DNA of 64,000 nt from Bacteroidales bacterium (GCA_012838865.1 DUOK01000026.1:1-64000), one strand, 5' to 3'; counted from the stretch's first letter, positions 40,361 to 49,094 are shown. The notes: generated by a model not told the origin, from the sequence alone. A program made the numbers and translations.

Positions 40361-40960
40361 CTAAAAATTCAACACAATATTAAAAGCGGCGCGCGGACGA
40401 GCTGGCGCCGGCACCATCACATAACCATACTCCACCGGCAGGAAAAAATAACCGTTGTAATAAGGGTAACGATGCCCGTTGTACACCCTGACCTGATAGC
40501 GAGCCGGCAAATAGCGTACACGCGTATAAGGCGCGTCGACCACTACATAGCCTCTGCCCGGATGGTAACGGTAAAAGCGGTGGTTGGCATGGTAATAATC
40601 GTGCCCCCTGTGGTGAAAGCGATTCACTCTTTGAGTGGGCAGGTGCCGATGGTAGACCGGAGACCTGTGGTGCTGCGCAGGAGCATGATGGACCCTTGCC
40701 TTGTTCTGTGGACGCTGATGTTGTGGACCTTGATACTCCCGACGCTGATGTTGTGGTCGCTGATGATCCCGACGTTGATGCTCCGGTCTGCGGGCCTGGG
40801 GACGGTTATCCGGCTTACTGTGCCTTACGGCAGGCTGTTCTTTCTTGTTTTCCGGTCGCTGATGGCGGTCGCGCTGTGTAGCTTGGCCATAAGCCGTCGC
40901 ACCAATCAATAAAACAATAACCAGGGCGACAAAGCTGCGAATATAGGCTGAAGTTTTCAT
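40361..40960 (-). CDS. Secreted His/Gln/Arg-rich protein with pentapeptide repeats
   Basis: 199 residues; family not recognised with certainty. A signal peptide (MKTSAYIRSFVALVIVLLIGATAYGQ) precedes a strongly basic, low-complexity region with about six five-residue repeats of the form [RG][PR]x[HY]Q (RPEHQ, RRDHQ, RPQHQ, RREYQ, GPQHQ). A His/Tyr-rich segment follows (HHRGHDYYHANHRFYRYHPG) and ends in YNGYFFLPVEYGYVMVPAP, a pattern seen in small Bacteroidota envelope proteins of unknown role. The His clusters could bind metal, but that is only inference. It is probably periplasmic or at the surface. Confidence 0.7.
   Translation of the reverse strand: MKTSAYIRSFVALVIVLLIGATAYGQATQRDRHQRPENKKEQPAVRHSKPDNRPQARRPEHQRRDHQRPQHQRREYQGPQHQRPQNKARVHHAPAQHHRSPVYHRHLPTQRVNRFHHRGHDYYHANHRFYRYHPGRGYVVVDAPYTRVRYLPARYQVRVYNGHRYPYYNGYFFLPVEYGYVMVPAPARPRAAFNIVLNF
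40692..40797 (-). repeat. In-frame tandem repeats encoding (xxxHQ)n
   Basis: At DNA level GACGCTGATGTTGTGG recurs at about 30-base intervals with shorter degenerate copies (GATGATCCC, GACGTTGATGCTCC). The repeats are in frame in the His/Gln-rich gene and code for the pentapeptide array. They are not CRISPR-like. Confidence 0.65.
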
Positions 40961-41112
40961 GGCTTTTCAGTTTTGGTAAAACACTCCGTGAACAAAACCG
41001 GTTTGAACGATACAATCCAAAACACGTGCCATAAATTTAAAGCGGCTGTTATGCCTTATTTTTAAAAGCTTTCACTATTTTTAAAGCGCCCAAGAAAAAG
41101 CAAAACAATAAG

Positions 41113-41817
41113 ATGCATCAGACACCCGACCAGCACAAAAGCGAAGTTACCCGCATACGTGCCTATGAAAAAGAAATTGCCCGCCTCAAGGCGGTCTCTG
41201 CGCGTCAATCGCAAAAATACAGTCGCCTCAAGAAATTCAGTTTCTTTCTATTGATTTTCTTCCTGGTCCTTCTGGTCATGATGGCCTTCTACGGCCTGCT
41301 CAGCTGGCCCTCCGGGGGGCAGCAGACAGCCGACCCCGTCCTGACTGCACCAAAAGCCGACAGCCTCACCTTGCCCGCCGACACAACCGACACCTCTGGC
41401 GAAAGCCATCTCTCGCACCTTCACGATGAAGAATGGCTGGCCTTTCCCATCCCCGAAAACGGCATTCTTTTCCAGGTTCAGATAGGCGCTTTCACAGGCA
41501 TAGACCTGCAACCCTTTGCCCTCAACATGCTTTCCCTTCGACAATATCATTACGAAAACATCAATCAATTTACAGCAGGCCTTTTTGTGGACTTCGAAAG
41601 CGCAAGAAGTTTCAGGGACCTATTGCAACAAATGGGCTTTACAGATGCCTATGTAACAGCCACCCTCCATGGCAAGCGCATTGCCGCCCATGAGGCCCGC
41701 AAGCTTAAAGCAGCTGCTCCGGAAAACACCCCCAAACCTGAAGCACTGCAGTCCCCCCAGGCCACGGAACAGCAGGCAACCGACAGCGTCTTCATGCAGG
41801 AAGTCTCCCTGCCCTAG
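41113..41817 (+). CDS. Single-TM protein with SPOR-like C-terminal domain
   Basis: 234 residues. A charged, probably coiled-coil N-terminus (about 1-42, EKEIARLKAVSARQSQKY) leads to one transmembrane helix (about 45-66, FSFFLLIFFLVLLVMMAFYGLL), a Pro/Thr/Asp linker, and a domain at about 118-195 (FQVQIGAFTGIDL ... FTAGLFVDFESARSFRDLLQQMGFTDAYVTATLHGKRI) that matches the SPOR fold pattern for binding denuded peptidoglycan. A Pro/Gln-rich tail follows. A role in envelope or division is inferred from SPOR only. Its stop overlaps the stop of the next, convergent gene (CTAG). Confidence 0.7.
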   Translation: MHQTPDQHKSEVTRIRAYEKEIARLKAVSARQSQKYSRLKKFSFFLLIFFLVLLVMMAFYGLLSWPSGGQQTADPVLTAPKADSLTLPADTTDTSGESHLSHLHDEEWLAFPIPENGILFQVQIGAFTGIDLQPFALNMLSLRQYHYENINQFTAGLFVDFESARSFRDLLQQMGFTDAYVTATLHGKRIAAHEARKLKAAAPENTPKPEALQSPQATEQQATDSVFMQEVSLP

Positions 41818-42914
41818 GCAAAGCCGTCGGTAAGCTTTTTAACCACCCTGTATTTGTAAAAGAATTCACGGGCAATGACCCGTACGATGGTGTAAACCGG
41901 AATCGCCAGAAACATCCCCAGTATGCCCGACAGGTAGCCCGACATCAAAATCACGATAAAAATCTCCAGCGGGTGCGCCCGTACGCTGGTAGAGAAAATC
42001 AGCGGTTGAAAAAGCAGGTTATCCATCAGCTGAACAACTACGTAAATAAGTAGTGCAAAACCCAGATAGGAGAGAAAGGCCAACTCAAAAGACAGCTGCA
42101 GATAAATCACCGAAGCGGTCAAAACACCAAAAGCCCCGCCCAATACCGGACCTACGTAGGGAATTACATTAAACAAGCCACTTACAAAACCGATGGTAAG
42201 GGCATGCTCAAACTCTAAGCCCAACAACAAAAAGCCCAGGGTAACAAAAAAGCAAATCAGAAAAATCTGTATCAATATGCCGATAAAATAGCGGCGCAAC
42301 AGAATCTTCACCGAATGCAGTACATGCCGCACCCCGTTTTCGTGCTCATCCGGAATAAGGACCATCAGCAGCCGCACAAAGAGACCCTCTTCCTTCAGAA
42401 AAAAGAAAGTGATGAAGGTTACAGAAAAAGCCGTCACAGCCAGACTCCCCAAAAAACCAAGCATCCCTGAAAATGCGCCTTTCAGGCGGGAAACATCCAA
42501 TAATCCACCCACAGCCAGAGTCAAATGCTTTTCCAGCTGTTCAAAAAAATCAGCATCTATTCGATGGAGCGGCGCCAGCACCTCCTGCAGCAGCAGCTGC
42601 GCCTGGTCAAACAAGGCAGGATAGTCCACCTCCGACAAATAGCGCAACTCTCCTCCCAATAAGGGCAGCGTAAAACGAAAGAAGAGCACGATAAACACCC
42701 AAATCACCAAAACGGTCAGCAAAGCCGCCACACCGTTTCCCGGTCGCACCCGCCCCAGGTGCAGTTTTTTAAAAACATCGAAAAGCGGACGCGTAATGAG
42801 CGAGAGCACTCCGGACAGGGCAATAAAAACAAATACCGAGCGAAAGTACCAGAGAAGAAACAGGCCCACCAGCGCCAGAGCGCTCCACAGCAGGTAACGA
42901 ACGAAACTTTGCAT
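41814..42914 (-). CDS. AI-2E family transporter (YdiK/PerM-like permease)
   Basis: 366 residues from ATG 42914 (MQSFVRYLLWS); the track start at 43004 adds 30 residues with no support. About eight transmembrane helices with the family pattern: N-terminal double helix, a long amphipathic loop (HRIDADFFEQLEKHLTLAVGG), then GLFNVIPYVGPVLGGAFGVLTAS and PLIFSTSVRAHPLEIFIVILMSGYLSGILGMFLAIPVY. Members include an autoinducer-2 exporter and Na+/H+ antiporters, so the substrate is not known. Confidence 0.85.
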   Translation of the reverse strand: MQSFVRYLLWSALALVGLFLLWYFRSVFVFIALSGVLSLITRPLFDVFKKLHLGRVRPGNGVAALLTVLVIWVFIVLFFRFTLPLLGGELRYLSEVDYPALFDQAQLLLQEVLAPLHRIDADFFEQLEKHLTLAVGGLLDVSRLKGAFSGMLGFLGSLAVTAFSVTFITFFFLKEEGLFVRLLMVLIPDEHENGVRHVLHSVKILLRRYFIGILIQIFLICFFVTLGFLLLGLEFEHALTIGFVSGLFNVIPYVGPVLGGAFGVLTASVIYLQLSFELAFLSYLGFALLIYVVVQLMDNLLFQPLIFSTSVRAHPLEIFIVILMSGYLSGILGMFLAIPVYTIVRVIAREFFYKYRVVKKLTDGFA

Positions 42915-43099
42915 AGTTGTACCATTCAATTTTCCACTAAATATAGCAAAAAGGCACACAAAATCCATCAAGCTACCCCTCCTTACCTTTTCCAATCGGC
43001 CCAAAAGTCAAGACCTTTCATCAAAAACAGCCGGATAAAAATTTGTTTTTATGCCAAAAACTTAGAACTTCGTCCCCCAAGCGGAAACAATTATATGGT

Positions 43100-43888
43100 A
43101 TGAAGGGAGCAATTATCGGCGACATCATCGGCTCGTCTTTTGTCCACGAGCAAGTCGACTCAGTGGACTTTCAGTTATTTAAACCGACTTCAGCATTCAC
43201 CGACGACACGGTACTGACGCTGGCCACAGCCGATTCCATTTTGCATCAGAAGCCCTATAAAGACAGCCTGATTGAATGGACCACCCGCTTCCCTAAGGCC
43301 GGTTACCGGAGCGATTTCCTGACTTGGGCGCAAAATGGCGGGAAAGGCAGCTACATAAGCGATGGAGACGGCGCCGCACGTCGAATCAGCCCCATTGGTT
43401 TTGCCGCGGCTTCCATCGAGGAAGCTTTGGAGGAAGCCCGCCGCTCAGCCCTCATCACCCACAATGTACCTGTTCGCCTGGAAGCAGCCCGCGCCACTGC
43501 AGTAGCGGTGCACATGGCTAAAAACGGCGCCACCCGCAAGGAAATAAAAGCCTTTGTTTCGGTACATTTCGCCTACGACCTCAATCTAAAGACCGAACAC
43601 TGGAAAGCACACATCCAGGCCGGCAAACCCTTGCCCACGCCGGTGCCTCCGGCCATTGCCGCCTTTCTCGAAGCGTCTGATTTTGAGGAAGCCATCCGTT
43701 TGGCCATTTATATGGGCGGACCGGCCAACACCATTGCCTCCATTGCAGGGGCCCTGGCCGAAGCTTATTTCAAGCACATTCCCAAAGCCTTTATCAAAAG
43801 AGCCCTGGCACGCCTGACACCCGATATGGAACAGCTGATGGATACTTTTGAAGCACACTACTTCAGTGAGCGTGTCACCAAGGCCTGA
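43100..43888 (+). CDS. Divergent ADP-ribosylglycohydrolase family protein
   Basis: 262 residues from ATG 43100 (MKGAIIGDIIGSSF); the track start at 43043 adds 19 residues upstream. The fold signatures of the DraG/ARH family are recognisable: GAIIGDIIGS, TDDTVLTLATAD (metal-binding Asp pair kept) and GAARRISPIGFAAA. But the second metal site, normally GGDxDTxA, reads GGPANTIASIAGALAEAY, and the THNHPEG-type loop reads THNVPVRLEAA. Mg2+ binding and hydrolase activity are therefore doubtful. No ADP-ribosyltransferase is nearby. It may bind ADP-ribose or act on another ligand. Confidence 0.8.
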   Translation: MKGAIIGDIIGSSFVHEQVDSVDFQLFKPTSAFTDDTVLTLATADSILHQKPYKDSLIEWTTRFPKAGYRSDFLTWAQNGGKGSYISDGDGAARRISPIGFAAASIEEALEEARRSALITHNVPVRLEAARATAVAVHMAKNGATRKEIKAFVSVHFAYDLNLKTEHWKAHIQAGKPLPTPVPPAIAAFLEASDFEEAIRLAIYMGGPANTIASIAGALAEAYFKHIPKAFIKRALARLTPDMEQLMDTFEAHYFSERVTKA

Positions 43889-43892
43889 ACAA

Positions 43893-46319
43893 TCAGGCCT
43901 TGGGCATTAGTGCCAGATCCAGCACCTCCAAAACATTCTCCACAAAATGAAAGCTCAGGCCCTCCAGGTAAAGGGACTTGATTTCCTCCACATCTTTGCG
44001 ATTCTCTTTAGAAAGAATGATGTCCACAATGCCGGCACGCTTGGCAGCCAGAATCTTCTCCTTGATGCCCCCCACCGGAAGCACTTTCCCGCGCAGGGTC
44101 AACTCACCCGTCATAGCCAACTGCGGCTTAACCGAGCGCTTCATCAACAGCGAAGCCATAGAAGTAACCATCGTAATACCAGCCGAGGGCCCGTCCTTAG
44201 GAATGGCCCCTTCGGGAACATGCACGTGTATGTTGTGCTCTTCCATCCAATCTGCATCCAATTCCAACTCGGCAGCATGCGATTTCAGGTACTCCAAAGC
44301 CAACACTGCCGATTCTTTCATCACTTCTCCAAGATTCCCGGTCAGGGTCAGGTTGCCCTTTCCCTTGCTGAGACTGCTCTCTACAAACAGAATCTCCCCG
44401 CCCACTGCGGTCCAGGCCAGGCCGGTAACCACCCCGGGCTCGGTAAGCTTCTCCGAGCTTTCCTTGCTGAAACGTTCCACGCCAAGCAAGCCGCGGACAT
44501 CCGACACAGAAAGGTTCTTTTTAACCGCTTCCTCGGAGGCCAACTTCAAGGCTATCTTCCTGAAAATCTGGGCCAGCACCTTGTCCAGTTTCCGAACGCC
44601 CGACTCGCGTGTATAACTTTCTATGATATAGGCCAACACCTTCTTCGAAAGGCTAACCGTACCTTTGGGAACACCATGCAGGTCCATTTGACGCGGCAAT
44701 AAATGACGCCGGGCAATTTCTATCTTCTCATCCAATATATAGCCACTGACATCGATCAATTCCATGCGATCGAGCAAGGGCGCGGAAATGTTGCTCAGGG
44801 TATTGGCGGTAGCCACAAACATCACCTTCGACAGATCAAAATCCACCTCCAGAAAATTATCATGAAAAGTGCTGTTCTGCTCCGGATCCAATACCTCCAA
44901 TAAGGCAGATGCAGGATCGCCGTGAAAACTGTTGCCAATCTTATCCAGTTCGTCGAGTACAAACACCGGATTGGCCGCCCCGGCTTTTTTTATACTTTGA
45001 ATGATGCGACCGGGCATAGCACCGATGTAAGTTTTTCGGTGCCCGCGGATTTCTGCCTCATCGTGCAAGCCGCCCAGCGAAACCCTGACATATTGACGGC
45101 CGAGTGCTTCGGCCACCGACTTACCCAGAGATGTTTTGCCCACTCCGGGAGGGCCATATAAGCACAAAATGGGCGATTTCAAATCACCTTTCAGTTTCAA
45201 TACGGCCAAATGCTCCAGGATACGTTCCTTTACATTATCCAAACCATAATGATCCCGGTCCAGAATTCTCCGTGCCCGCTTCATATCAAAATTATCCCGG
45301 GTATAAACATTCCAGGGCAAATCAAGCATGGTCTGCAAATAGTTGTGCTGAATGGAATACTCACCCGAGGCAGGATTAAGGCGCCTTAACTTATCCACCT
45401 CCTTTTTGAAGACTCCGGCCACCTCCTTACTCCACTTCTTTTGGGCAGCAGCCTGCTCCATTTCTTTTATTTCCTGCTCTACGGGACTGGCTCCCAGCTC
45501 ATTCTGAATGGTCTTGATTTGCTGATGCAAAAAATACTCCCGCTGCTGTTGGTCGATATCCATCTTCACCTTCGATTGGATGTCGTTCTTGATTTCAAGC
45601 AGCTGCACAGCCTGCACCAAATGCTCCACAAGCGCCATCCCTCTTTCCTTCAAGCCCGCGGTCTCCAGCAACTTCTGCTTCTCATTCACCTTCAGTTCGG
45701 TGTTGGAAGCGATATAATTGATTAAAAAAGAGGCGCTGCTGATGTTCTTCAGGGCAAAGGAGGCTTCCTGGGGAATGTTCGAAGACCCCTTTATCAGCCT
45801 TATTGACAAATCCTTAAGCGAACTCACTACAGCCTCAAACTCCCTTTTATCATCTCCCTCAGGCAGCTGTTCCTCCAACAGCTGATAACGGGCCTTAAAG
45901 TAAGGCTCCTCCTCCACAATATCCAGGCGCCTAAAACGAGTACGACCTTGAATAATGACGGTGGTTGAACCATCGGGCATCTCCAGTATTTTCAGCACCC
46001 GCGCAAGGGTTCCGACAGTGTACAAATCCGTCGTTGCAGGATCTTCAATACCATCGTCAGTCTGCGCCAAAGCACCCAGGTAGCCTTTCTGCTTTTGCAC
46101 GTCACGTACCAACTTGAGCGACTTCTCCCGCCCCACGGAGATGGGCACAATTACGCCTGGAAAGAGCACCATGTTGCGCAAGGGCAAAAGCGGCAAGACC
46201 TCCGGTAAATCGGCATCGTCCTTTCCCAGTTGAAAATCCTCTTCCTCCACAATCGGTATAAATTCTCCTTCTCCCTCCATAATATCACTCAGACCAATGG
46301 TCACTTTAACATTATCCAT
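43893..46319 (-). CDS. lon: ATP-dependent protease Lon
   Basis: 808 residues, LonA type. N-terminal substrate-recognition domain (VLPLLPLRNMVLFPGVIVPISVGRE), long coiled-coil middle, AAA+ module with Walker A YGPPGVGKTSLGKSVA and Walker B VFVLDELDKIG, and C-terminal peptidase with the Ser in PKDGPSAGITM and the Lys in GIKEKILAAKRAGI. It degrades misfolded and regulatory proteins. The acidic N-terminal extension (about 30 residues) is common in Bacteroidota Lon. Confidence 0.96.
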   Translation of the reverse strand: MDNVKVTIGLSDIMEGEGEFIPIVEEEDFQLGKDDADLPEVLPLLPLRNMVLFPGVIVPISVGREKSLKLVRDVQKQKGYLGALAQTDDGIEDPATTDLYTVGTLARVLKILEMPDGSTTVIIQGRTRFRRLDIVEEEPYFKARYQLLEEQLPEGDDKREFEAVVSSLKDLSIRLIKGSSNIPQEASFALKNISSASFLINYIASNTELKVNEKQKLLETAGLKERGMALVEHLVQAVQLLEIKNDIQSKVKMDIDQQQREYFLHQQIKTIQNELGASPVEQEIKEMEQAAAQKKWSKEVAGVFKKEVDKLRRLNPASGEYSIQHNYLQTMLDLPWNVYTRDNFDMKRARRILDRDHYGLDNVKERILEHLAVLKLKGDLKSPILCLYGPPGVGKTSLGKSVAEALGRQYVRVSLGGLHDEAEIRGHRKTYIGAMPGRIIQSIKKAGAANPVFVLDELDKIGNSFHGDPASALLEVLDPEQNSTFHDNFLEVDFDLSKVMFVATANTLSNISAPLLDRMELIDVSGYILDEKIEIARRHLLPRQMDLHGVPKGTVSLSKKVLAYIIESYTRESGVRKLDKVLAQIFRKIALKLASEEAVKKNLSVSDVRGLLGVERFSKESSEKLTEPGVVTGLAWTAVGGEILFVESSLSKGKGNLTLTGNLGEVMKESAVLALEYLKSHAAELELDADWMEEHNIHVHVPEGAIPKDGPSAGITMVTSMASLLMKRSVKPQLAMTGELTLRGKVLPVGGIKEKILAAKRAGIVDIILSKENRKDVEEIKSLYLEGLSFHFVENVLEVLDLALMPKA

Positions 46320-46453
46320 AATTCATCCTTCCTTTCTCTGCCAATATGTCGCATTACAGACTCCAATATTTGCAAACCAGGAGCCGGTCTTAAGTAGTCA
46401 ATACCCGTGCCAAGTGTGCCCATGCCGCAAATATGTCGGTATAAATCAAAAAA

Positions 46454-46477
46454 AAAGCTCCGGAATCCCGAAGCTTT
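46454..46477 (-). terminator. Terminator of rpmE2
   Basis: AAAGCTCCGG pairs with CCGAAGCTTT (one G-U in the minus-strand RNA), 4-base loop, followed on the minus strand by a T-run. 31 bases beyond the L31 stop. Confidence 0.75.
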
Positions 46478-46507
46478 CTATCTCTAAACCTAAAGCACAA
46501 CCAAGAA

Positions 46508-46771
46508 TTACTTCTTTCTGTTGTCGAAATGCTTTTGGTATCTGTTCATAAACTTATCCACACGTCCTGCAGTATCCACCAGCTTCATTTTACCGGTGTA
46601 AAACGGGTGTGAAGAGCTTGAAATTTCAAGCTTTACCAATGGATACTCTACGCCGTCGATTACTTCAGTCTCGCGGGTATTGGCGGTTGAACGGGTAATG
46701 AAGGTATCGCCGTTAGACATGTCCTTAAAAGCGACCATACGATAATTATCCGGATGAATTCCCTGTTTCAT
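46508..46771 (-). CDS. rpmE2: 50S ribosomal protein L31, type B
   Basis: 87 residues. [29 protein letters not shown] is the type B N-terminus, and the two CxxC zinc motifs of type A are absent, so it is zinc-free (C-minus). [28 protein letters not shown] is conserved. Type B L31 is common as the only L31 in Bacteroidota. It has its own clear promoter and terminator. Confidence 0.95.
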   Translation of the reverse strand: MKQGIHPDNYRMVAFKDMSNGDTFITRSTANTRETEVIDGVEYPLVKLEISSSSHPFYTGKMKLVDTAGRVDKFMNRYQKHFDNRKK

Positions 46772-46874
46772 TGTACTTATGATTAATTTTTTATGTCTCC
46801 GGGCACCCTACTTTAAGGGCGTTTCGGAAACGCTACAGTTAATTACACTCTCTTTTATTCCCTAAAACGGTTTG

Positions 46875-46905
46875 CAAAGGTAGAGATAAAGTCCAAAAAC
46901 TCAAA
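46875..46905 (-). promoter_or_regulatory. Promoter of rpmE2
   Basis: Minus strand TTTG, 19 bases, TACCTTTG: the best -33/-7 match in the window. It predicts a leader of about 100 bases before the L31 start. Confidence 0.75.
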
Positions 46906-46979
46906 GAAATTACTTCTTTTTTATTCCTGAAAAACTTTTGGCCCGCCCCCCTTCCAAGGAAGCAGCCCAAGCGGCGCGA

Positions 46980-48167
46980 CTACTCGGCCTTATACTTAGT
47001 ATCCACCGGAATACTTCCGGCACGCTGCTCTGCACGCTTGGTTGCATCAAAAATAAAGCGATAAGTAATGTGTCGTTTGCCCAGGTCGGCCCCCATCGAT
47101 TCGTGCAGAGCCCGCATCTTGGGATTAAAATCGCCCACCCACGAGAGCTCCAGTTCCTTGTACCAGGGCTTACGGGCCACCACCTCCCGAAGGTGATAAA
47201 AAATACCGGATTCGATACCCAGGCGCTGATAACGCGGCTTCACCCCCATGATCACCACCCTGGCCCGGGTCATTTCATGACGCCATTTGTAATATACAAA
47301 GCGCAACTTATTAAAGAAGTTCATCTTCCCTCTGAAGTGGCGTACGATCTGATTAACATCGGGGAACATCACAAAAAAAGCAATGGGCTCCTCCTTGTGA
47401 TAGGCATACCAAATAAACTCTTCATCCATAAAGGGTGCTGCCTCCTTCAACGACTTGCGCAGCGTGTCGGGATCCATGGGTGTAAAATTCTCGTGGTACT
47501 GCCAGGCATCGTTGTACACCTCCACAAAATCGGCCACATACTTCTCGGTTTCCTTTAAAGTAAAATGCTTAAAGGAATAGTCGGGGCGACTCACCACGCG
47601 ACTGGCAATGGTCCAGAAGCGCTCCGGAAAGGGCTTGGCCAAATCCAGATGATTGGTCACCTGCTCAAAATACTTATGAAAGCCATAGTCCTCAAAAAAA
47701 CCCTGATAATAGGGCGGGTTGTACTGCATACCAAAAGCGGGACTGGTAAAACCCTCAATAAGCAGCCCCCAGAAATTATCGTTTTCACCAAAGTTAATGG
47801 GTCCATCCATCGCCTCCATACCCTCGCCCTTCAGCCATTCTTTGGCCGCATCGAACAGGAGAAAAGCCGCATCACGATTATCTATGCACTCAAAAAAACC
47901 CATCCCGCCGGTAGGCTGGGCAAAACCATAGGCCTTCTTTTCGTTTACGAAAGCGGCCACCCGGCCCAGGCTTGTCCCGGTTTCGTCCTGAAGCAGAAAG
48001 CGTTTGGCCCGACCATGCTTGAAAAAATCATTGCTTGCGGGATCAAAAACAGCCTCTACCTGAACGTCCAGGGGACGAATGTAATGCGGGTCCATGGCAT
48101 AGATACGTTCCACCACATCTAAAAACGCCCGCTTATCCTTGTTGCTTTTAACAGGTACAATATTCAC
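46980..48167 (-). CDS. GNAT-like N-acetyltransferase family protein (YghO type)
   Basis: 395 residues. N-terminal segment FLDVVERIYAMDPHYIRPLD, then GPINFGENDNFWGLLIEGF (a hallmark of this large GNAT-like family), and a C-terminal acetyl-CoA-binding-like fold with RARVVIMGVKPRYQRLGIESGIFYHL (the QRxGx loop is RLGIES) and ELSWVGDFNPKMRALHESMGA. The substrate is unknown. A promoter (48205-48234) overlaps the end of the upstream AlkD-like gene. Confidence 0.75.
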   Translation of the reverse strand: MNIVPVKSNKDKRAFLDVVERIYAMDPHYIRPLDVQVEAVFDPASNDFFKHGRAKRFLLQDETGTSLGRVAAFVNEKKAYGFAQPTGGMGFFECIDNRDAAFLLFDAAKEWLKGEGMEAMDGPINFGENDNFWGLLIEGFTSPAFGMQYNPPYYQGFFEDYGFHKYFEQVTNHLDLAKPFPERFWTIASRVVSRPDYSFKHFTLKETEKYVADFVEVYNDAWQYHENFTPMDPDTLRKSLKEAAPFMDEEFIWYAYHKEEPIAFFVMFPDVNQIVRHFRGKMNFFNKLRFVYYKWRHEMTRARVVIMGVKPRYQRLGIESGIFYHLREVVARKPWYKELELSWVGDFNPKMRALHESMGADLGKRHITYRFIFDATKRAEQRAGSIPVDTKYKAE

Positions 48168-48204
48168 GGAATGTTCTATTTATAGTACAAAAAAAATGAC
48201 TGCA

Positions 48205-48234
48205 CAAAGTTAACTTTTCCCCAACTCGAACAAA
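48205..48234 (-). promoter_or_regulatory. Promoter of the GNAT-like gene, inside the end of the AlkD-like gene
   Basis: Minus strand TTTG, 18 bases, TAACTTTG. The -7 box covers the stop codon of the upstream gene (48210-48212), so the GNAT-like gene can be transcribed alone. Confidence 0.55.
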
Positions 48235-48890
48235 ATTTCAGTCCCGGCTTCCTGCAGCACCGGATCGGACCCATCCTGCCATTTACGGGCCAGGACCTCC
48301 ACGGGCTCTGCCAGGTCAGCGGAAAAACGCCCCCCCATTTTTAAACAATGTACCACGGCACGGCGCACACCACCGTCTGCAGCAAGTGCCTCAATGGTAC
48401 TCAGGTTGCTCTTAAAGACCGGCACCACCTCCATCCCCACAAAGCGCAATTGCCACCCCAGGGCCATCAACGAACAATAGCGGACATACTGCCCGGGATG
48501 CAACAACCACTCCTCCAACAGAGCGCCGGAACCCGGCCGCTTTCCCAGAAAATTAAAAGCCAGCTGCTCAGCCAGTTCAAGATGCTGCACCCCGTCGGCC
48601 CATTGTGCCAGCAAAGCATCCGGAAAATCCTCTTTTGGGGCTACCATGGTCGCCAAAATCATGGTTTCCCTAATATTACGGTGCCACAACCGATCGGCCA
48701 GATCCTTTCCCGCTTTAAGTTCCTGCGAAAACTGTCGCAGGTGCACCAGAGAAACACCATAGAGTTTGGCGTAGTCCATTCCGGCCGCCCTCAGCTGTGC
48801 AGCAATCTCACCGTTCATCAACTTTCTGATGCGTCGCTGCACCATTTTCAACTGCTCATCCAGCCCGGCATCAAAGGCAAAAATCTTCAT
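48210..48890 (-). CDS. DNA alkylation repair protein (AlkD-like HEAT repeat)
   Basis: 226 residues, all helical with HEAT-like spacing. Segments AAGMDYAKLYGVSLVHLRQFSQ and LADRLWHRNIRETMILATMVAP match the N-terminal pattern of AlkD/AlkC-related proteins in Bacteroidota (conserved Tyr-Gly-Val and Trp-x-x-xx-Arg-Glu positions). AlkD removes bulky alkyl bases. Whether the catalytic Asp and Trp are present cannot be decided by eye, so glycosylase activity is uncertain. Its promoter region is divergent from tRNA-His. Confidence 0.6.
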   Translation of the reverse strand: MKIFAFDAGLDEQLKMVQRRIRKLMNGEIAAQLRAAGMDYAKLYGVSLVHLRQFSQELKAGKDLADRLWHRNIRETMILATMVAPKEDFPDALLAQWADGVQHLELAEQLAFNFLGKRPGSGALLEEWLLHPGQYVRYCSLMALGWQLRFVGMEVVPVFKSNLSTIEALAADGGVRRAVVHCLKMGGRFSADLAEPVEVLARKWQDGSDPVLQEAGTEILFELGKS

Positions 48891-48915
48891 TCGAAAAGTT
48901 TAAATGATTCATCCA

Positions 48916-48923
48916 CAAAAATA
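48916..48923 (-). promoter_or_regulatory. Putative -7 box of the AlkD-like gene
   Basis: Minus strand TATTTTTG, 25 bases before the start. No TTG box at the usual distance. Confidence 0.4.
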
Positions 48924-48957
48924 TCACAATAAAAGAAAGATCCTTTTCAAAATTCAC

Positions 48958-48989
48958 TTGCAAATTTAGAATAAAAACCCTTATATTTG
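48958..48989 (+). promoter_or_regulatory. Promoter of tRNA-His
   Basis: TTG (48958-48960), 21 bases, TATATTTG (48982-48989), ending 16 bases before the mature tRNA. Confidence 0.7.
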
Positions 48990-49005
48990 CACCGCTTTAA
49001 AAATG

Positions 49006-49082
49006 GTGATTGTAGCTCAGTCGGTTAGAGCGCCAGATTGTGGCTCTGGAGGTCGCCGGTTCGAATCCGGTCTTTCACCCCA
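49006..49082 (+). tRNA. tRNA-His (anticodon GTG)
   Basis: Anticodon stem CCAGA/TCTGG with loop TTGTGGC gives GTG. D-arm GCTC...GAGC and T-arm GCCGG-TTCGAAT-CCGGT are regular. A G at 49005 can supply the -1 guanosine of tRNA-His. CCA is encoded (49080-49082). Acceptor GTGATTG against CTTTCAC leaves two adjacent T-T mismatches (positions 5-68 and 6-67). Confidence 0.93.
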
Positions 49083-49094
49083 GCAAAACAGATG

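Noticed and set aside
40692-40797. Possible CRISPR array
   Set aside because: Repeats are short, unequal, without unique spacers, and in frame in a coding sequence.
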